Assembly (NCBI RefSeq): GCF_007990225.1
Contig: NZ_BJWF01000025.1
Location: 1-36,056 of the forward strand
DNA length: 36,056 nucleotides
Source of the DNA: Enterococcus villorum
GTDB lineage: Bacteria > Bacillota > Bacilli > Lactobacillales > Enterococcaceae
Direction of reading: 5' to 3'
Below are positions 32,244 through 36,056 of this stretch, piece by piece. Position 1 is the first letter of the stretch, and every line of letters begins with the position of its first letter. The notes beneath the pieces were generated by a model, which saw nothing but the letters and a program-made list of their open reading frames with translations, was not told the origin of the DNA and did no database searches. A program made the translations under genes and the position numbers.

Positions 32244-34709
32244 TCATGCAGGGACATCACGTAACAACCATGTCACTGTTGCGGAATATTCTTCGGCTAA
32301 CGCAGCACCAGCAGGTACCTTCATTTCTAATCCATGTGCTTCATCCCATGCCTCAGATAAATCTATCGGATCATGATTTTTACTTTCTTCGCTATGGATC
32401 ACATTCAGTTCATCTGAAATCAACAGTTCTTTCTCTTCCTCCAGATAATAAAGGCTATCTTTTAGTTGATTTCCTGAAAGACCAGTAAATCCTTTGCTCA
32501 TTCTTGAAGCAATGGACCAACTATTTCCTGGTGAACGATTATCTTGAACAATAAGATGGTGCTCAAATTTTTCTGCAAAAAAGACATCTGTATTTTTTGA
32601 TAAGGTATGTGTGCCAAATGAGATAATCTCTGGCACTTCTTTAAAATACAATAATCCTTGATAATGAAATTTTATTTCAATTTCTGCTTGATCCACTATC
32701 CCTTTATCATTTTCTGCAGAAGTAAATTGATAACCCATTATTTCTTCTGGAAAGTATTCATAAGGTTCTCCATAACTTTTTTTGAACGATTTTGAATCCA
32801 TAATTTCTTGTCCATCTTGATCAAGGTATTGGATAGTAATGGTTCCAACCGATCGGCGATAACGATAAATGACTTGAATCCTTTCCTGTTGAAATAAACC
32901 AGTGCTGTTACCTGGTTGTTCAAGCAATTCATAATCTGAAATTTGTTTTTCGATAGTTTGATAGCTTGTATCTACTCTCCCATATAGAATTTCTGGATCA
33001 GATAATTTATTATCTGTTTCATCCAAGTAGCGAGCTTCAACCTCTGCTAAAATATCAGTCTTCACTGTATTTCCTTGGTAAGTTCCACCTAGGCCACTAA
33101 TCGAGTAGACCGTAAACGATTGATTGATTTGATACCCATAATCCAAATCTGCTGTATCGATGGCATAGGAGACTGTTCCTTTTGAATTCACAGGAAATTG
33201 TGTAATTGTGATCTTTAAAAAATCTTCTATGACTTGTGTTGTGACACTTGCATTTGATACTTGAATATTGGAAATATGTTCGTTTATTTTTAGGGGAACC
33301 ATAATCACGGCGTCAATTGCAACCTGACCAAAGTTAGCAAAATTCACCGTATAGTGAACGGAATCATTTTTTTTGACTAACTCTTTGTCTACTTTTAAAT
33401 CCGCTGAATAGAAAGTCGGTATTTTTTCTTCCTGCAAAGTTTGCCAAGTCCCCGCATGAACCGCAAATTTTCCCTGTTCCCGCATTACTTTTGTTGATAC
33501 AAAACATTCATTGATATATTCAGGATAGCCTATTGCAGTTGTAGGTAAATCAACCAGTTTTTGATGATAGCGAAAGATCCATTTTTCATTATTCGGGATA
33601 GTACCGAGGTTCGCTTTGAAATAAATACGGCCTTCTTCATTTTTTCCAATATAGACTTGTCCTTCCTCAGGATTGGTATTCGTCGTCTCAGTTAGACCAA
33701 CCTGACTCGTACCCCATTTTGTCACTCCATCTATATAATTTCCTACATTATTTAAGCTTAGTTGTGTAATTTGGATAGCAAACCCATTCTCCGTCATTTC
33801 CCCAGAAGGAATCCCATAGTCTGCTGGAGCAGCCAGTTCTACTCCCTCTGGCAAAATATCTTCGACAATCACACCTTCTGATTCATAGCCTCTATTCTCA
33901 CTATCGATCAAGGGACCAGACAACGAGATCACTGAGGGATTTTGGGAAGAATCTCCTCCATAAATCAGTCCGATGGATTGCGTGCTAGAATAAATGAATC
34001 CTTCTTCATAATTAGAGAAAGTATCTTTTCCTTGTTCCCATTGTGAACCACTTGATAAGCGGTTATACAAAATAGAATTCTGTACACCGGATGCATTAAT
34101 GATTTTAGGTGTCTTCACATAAACTGTTTCTCGGATATATTCATTAATAGCCGTATCTTTAATAGATATATCCCCTGTAACATCTAGGTTATTAGCTAAT
34201 TTAGGGATCATAAAACGAATCTCTACAGAGCCAGATTGAAGGGATGGACTGACTCGTTCTAATGTAATAAGCCATTCACCACGAGAAGAAATCGGACTTT
34301 CATTAAAGGAGATCCCTGCTTTAGAAACAACGTTTGATTTTACCGAAACATCTGATGAACTACTGATCAGAAATCCCGGGATTGACACAAAAATCGAATT
34401 ATTGTTATCTGCTGTATAAGTAACATTAAAATTTATTGAAGCAATCTGAGAACCACTTGTGATTGGCTTACTCGAACTATTTTCTGGGGAAAATTGATAA
34501 TTCGAAATCACAAAGGAGTTTTCACTTTGCAATAAATCGCTCTCTTCTATTGTTTCTCGATTTGCACCTTTAGTTTCTTTTTCCATTTGTTCATTCTCCA
34601 TTATTGGAGCAGCATCCTCTGTATCTAGACCTACTGCGAATCCCTCAATCGGTTGGGATATAAGTAAAAAGAAAAGAATCAGAATTTTAAATAGCCTCTT
34701 TTTTTTCAT
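32244..34709 (-). CDS. Large WxL domain surface protein with MucBP repeats
   Basis: An 821-residue secreted protein. The signal peptide (LFKILILFFLLISQPIEGFA) is followed by an acidic linker and a long beta-rich N-terminal part. A DUF11-like segment (ADLKVDKELVKKNDSVHYTV, about residue 440) comes next, then two MucBP-like repeats (about 552-619 and 620-685; VEARYLDETDNKL and ITIQYLDQDGQEI), and a C-terminal WxL domain with W731-S-I (a variant of the first WxL motif) and W814-L-L in VTWLLRDVPA. MucBP repeats occur in adhesins that contact mucus. The ATG at 34709 follows AGGAGG; a GTG three codons earlier lies within that site. It heads the compact WxL operon. Confidence 0.9.
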   Translation of the reverse strand: MKKKRLFKILILFFLLISQPIEGFAVGLDTEDAAPIMENEQMEKETKGANRETIEESDLLQSENSFVISNYQFSPENSSSKPITSGSQIASINFNVTYTADNNNSIFVSIPGFLISSSSDVSVKSNVVSKAGISFNESPISSRGEWLITLERVSPSLQSGSVEIRFMIPKLANNLDVTGDISIKDTAINEYIRETVYVKTPKIINASGVQNSILYNRLSSGSQWEQGKDTFSNYEEGFIYSSTQSIGLIYGGDSSQNPSVISLSGPLIDSENRGYESEGVIVEDILPEGVELAAPADYGIPSGEMTENGFAIQITQLSLNNVGNYIDGVTKWGTSQVGLTETTNTNPEEGQVYIGKNEEGRIYFKANLGTIPNNEKWIFRYHQKLVDLPTTAIGYPEYINECFVSTKVMREQGKFAVHAGTWQTLQEEKIPTFYSADLKVDKELVKKNDSVHYTVNFANFGQVAIDAVIMVPLKINEHISNIQVSNASVTTQVIEDFLKITITQFPVNSKGTVSYAIDTADLDYGYQINQSFTVYSISGLGGTYQGNTVKTDILAEVEARYLDETDNKLSDPEILYGRVDTSYQTIEKQISDYELLEQPGNSTGLFQQERIQVIYRYRRSVGTITIQYLDQDGQEIMDSKSFKKSYGEPYEYFPEEIMGYQFTSAENDKGIVDQAEIEIKFHYQGLLYFKEVPEIISFGTHTLSKNTDVFFAEKFEHHLIVQDNRSPGNSWSIASRMSKGFTGLSGNQLKDSLYYLEEEKELLISDELNVIHSEESKNHDPIDLSEAWDEAHGLEMKVPAGAALAEEYSATVTWLLRDVPA

Positions 34710-34734
34710 TGTTTTCACCTCCTAAATTAAAACT

Positions 34735-34762
34735 ATTATTATTATGTTAAAAATAAAGACAA
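34735..34762 (-). promoter_or_regulatory. Candidate promoter of the WxL operon
   Basis: Minus-strand TTGTCT (34757-34762) and AATAAT (34735-34740) are 16 bases apart, directly upstream of the AGGAGG of the large WxL gene. The very short implied leader lowers confidence. Confidence 0.35.
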
Positions 34763-34772
34763 AAAAGAGAAC

Positions 34773-34827
34773 AAAAAAAGAAGTAGATAACTGCTTTTTT
34801 TGATTCTCAGCAGAGTCTACTTCTTTT
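34773..34827 (-). terminator. Intrinsic terminator of the Ig-like repeat gene
   Basis: AAAAGAAGTAGA pairs with TCTACTTCTTTT, and inner CTGC pairs with GCAG. On the minus strand the structure ends in CTTCTTTTTTTG. It separates the repeat-protein gene from the WxL operon. Confidence 0.75.
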
Positions 34828-34847
34828 ACTTGTTTTATAAATGGCAC

Positions 34848-34913
34848 TTTTATCTAAAGAAATGAATTTATCGTTTTTAAATTCATATGCTGTAACATTT
34901 TTTTTAGATAAAA
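34848..34913. repeat. Nested (two-tier) inverted repeat
   Basis: An outer pair TTTTATCTAAA/TTTAGATAAAA (34848-34858, 34903-34913) encloses an inner pair ATGAATTTA/TAAATTCAT (34862-34870, 34878-34886). Both are perfect. It lies 40 bases after the stop of the Ig-like repeat gene and may be a second terminator-like or processing structure. Confidence 0.5.
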
Positions 34914-34953
34914 TATTTATCAATGAACAACCAAAACGCTTTGATTCAATAAA

Positions 34954-36056
34954 TTATTTTACAGAAAGTGTTGTCGAAGAATGTAATTTGCCATCTTTCA
35001 AATGTTGAATCTTATAGGTTTTCGTTTTGTCTGTGATTACTGCCTTAGCTGCTAACGTATAGGCTGTCGTGGGGCTTTGATCCGCTTCTGCTAAGGCACT
35101 GTATTTAACTAATTTCACAGCTACACCATCCTCTAATAAACGAATTGTGTCTACATCTGTCGTTTCACGACTATCAAATGTTCCAATGATATTATTATCC
35201 TCTCCGATAGTAAACACTTCAGCTGTTACACCCATTGTAATCTTTGGTGTGATTGAACTAAAGATTTGTTTCGTTGCTTTGTTATAAAGTACTACTTCCA
35301 CATCTTGATCTGGACTTGTCACAAAACCGTTTGCTGAAAGAGAGTAAGTGCCATCACTATTAACTTCAGCTAATTTCACGATTTGTCCATCTACTTTCAA
35401 TGCAACATGTGTACTATTTTTGTCACCATTCCAACTACCAGTGATTGCTTGTTCACCCACTGTGTAATCATTCGCTGTAATTGTATAGTTTACTTCTTCT
35501 TTTTCTTTTACATTGATTGTTGTTCGTCTGATAATATTGTTGCCGTTATATTCTGCAATTTCATATAAATGATCATCGATCCCAGTAATATAGCCTGCTA
35601 CATTCAATGAAAATTGATCGGAATCAGAAGCCCCGATGATGTTTTGTTTGACCACTTTTCCATCAATTAATAACTTCACACGATCTGCTTTGTCATTATC
35701 ATACGTTCCTGTGACATACACATCACCAAAGGTGTAATCATTCGTTTGCAGTTTAAATTCATTCTCTTCGCCAAGAATCTCTAATTCTACTGGTGATGAG
35801 ACTTCGGGTTCGATTGGTTTTTTATCTGCATCTAATGCAACTACCTTGACATCGTCTGCTTTGTTTTGGATTCCTGTACCATATACTTTATACGAACCAT
35901 CTGCATTTACCTGTGCACGTTTTGCAAAAACACCATTGATGTATAAATCAACGTAGCCAATATCTGCGCCTGCTGTCCCTGTTACGTAAGTGTCTTTACC
36001 GATAGTAAACTTATTCGCTGTTAACTTATGATCTACATCTGCTTCATACACATAGG
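34954..36056 (-). CDS. Surface protein with tandem bacterial Ig-like repeats, C-terminal part
   Basis: The gene enters from the right edge; about 367 codons are visible. They form four repeats of about 85-90 residues: TANKFTIGKDTYVTGTAG, QTNDYTFGDVYVTGTYD, TANDYTVGEQAITGSWNG and TAEVFTIGEDNNIIGTFD, each followed by a strand like VxLxxDGxVVK and DGSYSLSANGF. This is a bacterial Ig-like family seen in large adhesins of enterococci and listeriae. The visible C-terminus ends SSTTLSVK, with no WxL domain, sortase motif or membrane span, so any anchor must lie in the missing N-terminal part. It is upstream of the WxL operon behind a terminator. Confidence 0.82.
   Translation of the reverse strand, partial: YVYEADVDHKLTANKFTIGKDTYVTGTAGADIGYVDLYINGVFAKRAQVNADGSYKVYGTGIQNKADDVKVVALDADKKPIEPEVSSPVELEILGEENEFKLQTNDYTFGDVYVTGTYDNDKADRVKLLIDGKVVKQNIIGASDSDQFSLNVAGYITGIDDHLYEIAEYNGNNIIRRTTINVKEKEEVNYTITANDYTVGEQAITGSWNGDKNSTHVALKVDGQIVKLAEVNSDGTYSLSANGFVTSPDQDVEVVLYNKATKQIFSSITPKITMGVTAEVFTIGEDNNIIGTFDSRETTDVDTIRLLEDGVAVKLVKYSALAEADQSPTTAYTLAAKAVITDKTKTYKIQHLKDGKLHSSTTLSVK

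Noticed and set aside
1-36056. CRISPR array, tRNA or rRNA genes, insertion sequences
   Set aside because: No regularly spaced direct repeats, cloverleaf sequences, rRNA motifs, transposase genes or terminal inverted repeats with target duplications were seen.

Overview
The window is low-GC Firmicute DNA, most likely from Enterococcus, perhaps near the E. faecium/E. hirae group. The evidence is an enterococcal-type D-Ala-D-Ala ligase, the cell-wall gene order ddl-murF-cshA-acpS-alr-mazF, a WxL surface-protein operon with a DUF916/DUF3324 partner, Mga/AtxA-type regulators, AGGAGG-type ribosome binding sites and frequent TTG/GTG starts. The species call comes from recalled sequence similarity; no search was run. 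Except for the S14 gene near the left edge, every confident gene lies on the minus strand, so transcription runs right to left.

Positions 1-1.3 kb hold the 5' end of an MDR-type oxidoreductase, the zinc-independent ribosomal protein S14 gene (rpsN2 type) behind a good Zur-box match, and a gene-poor stretch with a 19-bp perfect hairpin. Positions 1.3-9.6 kb are housekeeping: an MFS-like membrane protein, a YaiI/YqxD protein, ddl, murF, the DEAD-box helicase cshA (own promoter, about 275-nt leader, clear terminator), acpS, alr, and a MazF toxin gene with no antitoxin. Positions 9.6-10.4 kb contain no convincing gene.

Positions 10.4-29.3 kb form a surface-polysaccharide locus. In transcription order it carries a UDP-GlcNAc 4,6-dehydratase (CapD/EpsC type, lacking the usual membrane domain), a nucleotide-sugar dehydrogenase broken by one in-frame UGA, a DegT-type aminotransferase, a GT4 glycosyltransferase, a small HTH protein overlapping a CpsB-type PHP phosphatase, a membrane GT2 paired with a UDP-glucose dehydrogenase, two tandem Mga-type regulators, a hexapeptide acetyltransferase, a Wzx flippase and a 124-residue unknown before a strong terminator. 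A third Mga-type regulator follows, then 1.1 kb of apparently decayed DNA, a GT2 glycosyltransferase and a WbpP-like UDP-GlcNAc 4-epimerase. I see no Wzy polymerase, initiating sugar-phosphate transferase or CpsC/CpsD kinase pair here. The locus is therefore incomplete, split, or synthase-like at the GT2-Ugd pair.

Positions 29.9-36.06 kb are a WxL surface-protein locus: a tandem Ig-like repeat protein (cut by the window edge), a large MucBP/WxL protein, a tiny FPKTG-anchored protein, a small WxL protein and the membrane-anchored DUF916/DUF3324 partner. A multiply broken second MazF/PemK gene abuts the end of this operon. Mga-type regulators are often found with WxL operons, so those in the polysaccharide locus may act on either set; that is inference. 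The most noteworthy points are the UGA in the sugar dehydrogenase, palindromes covering the ribosome binding sites of two Mga-type genes, the cshA leader, the mazF pseudogene, and the mixed polysaccharide gene content.
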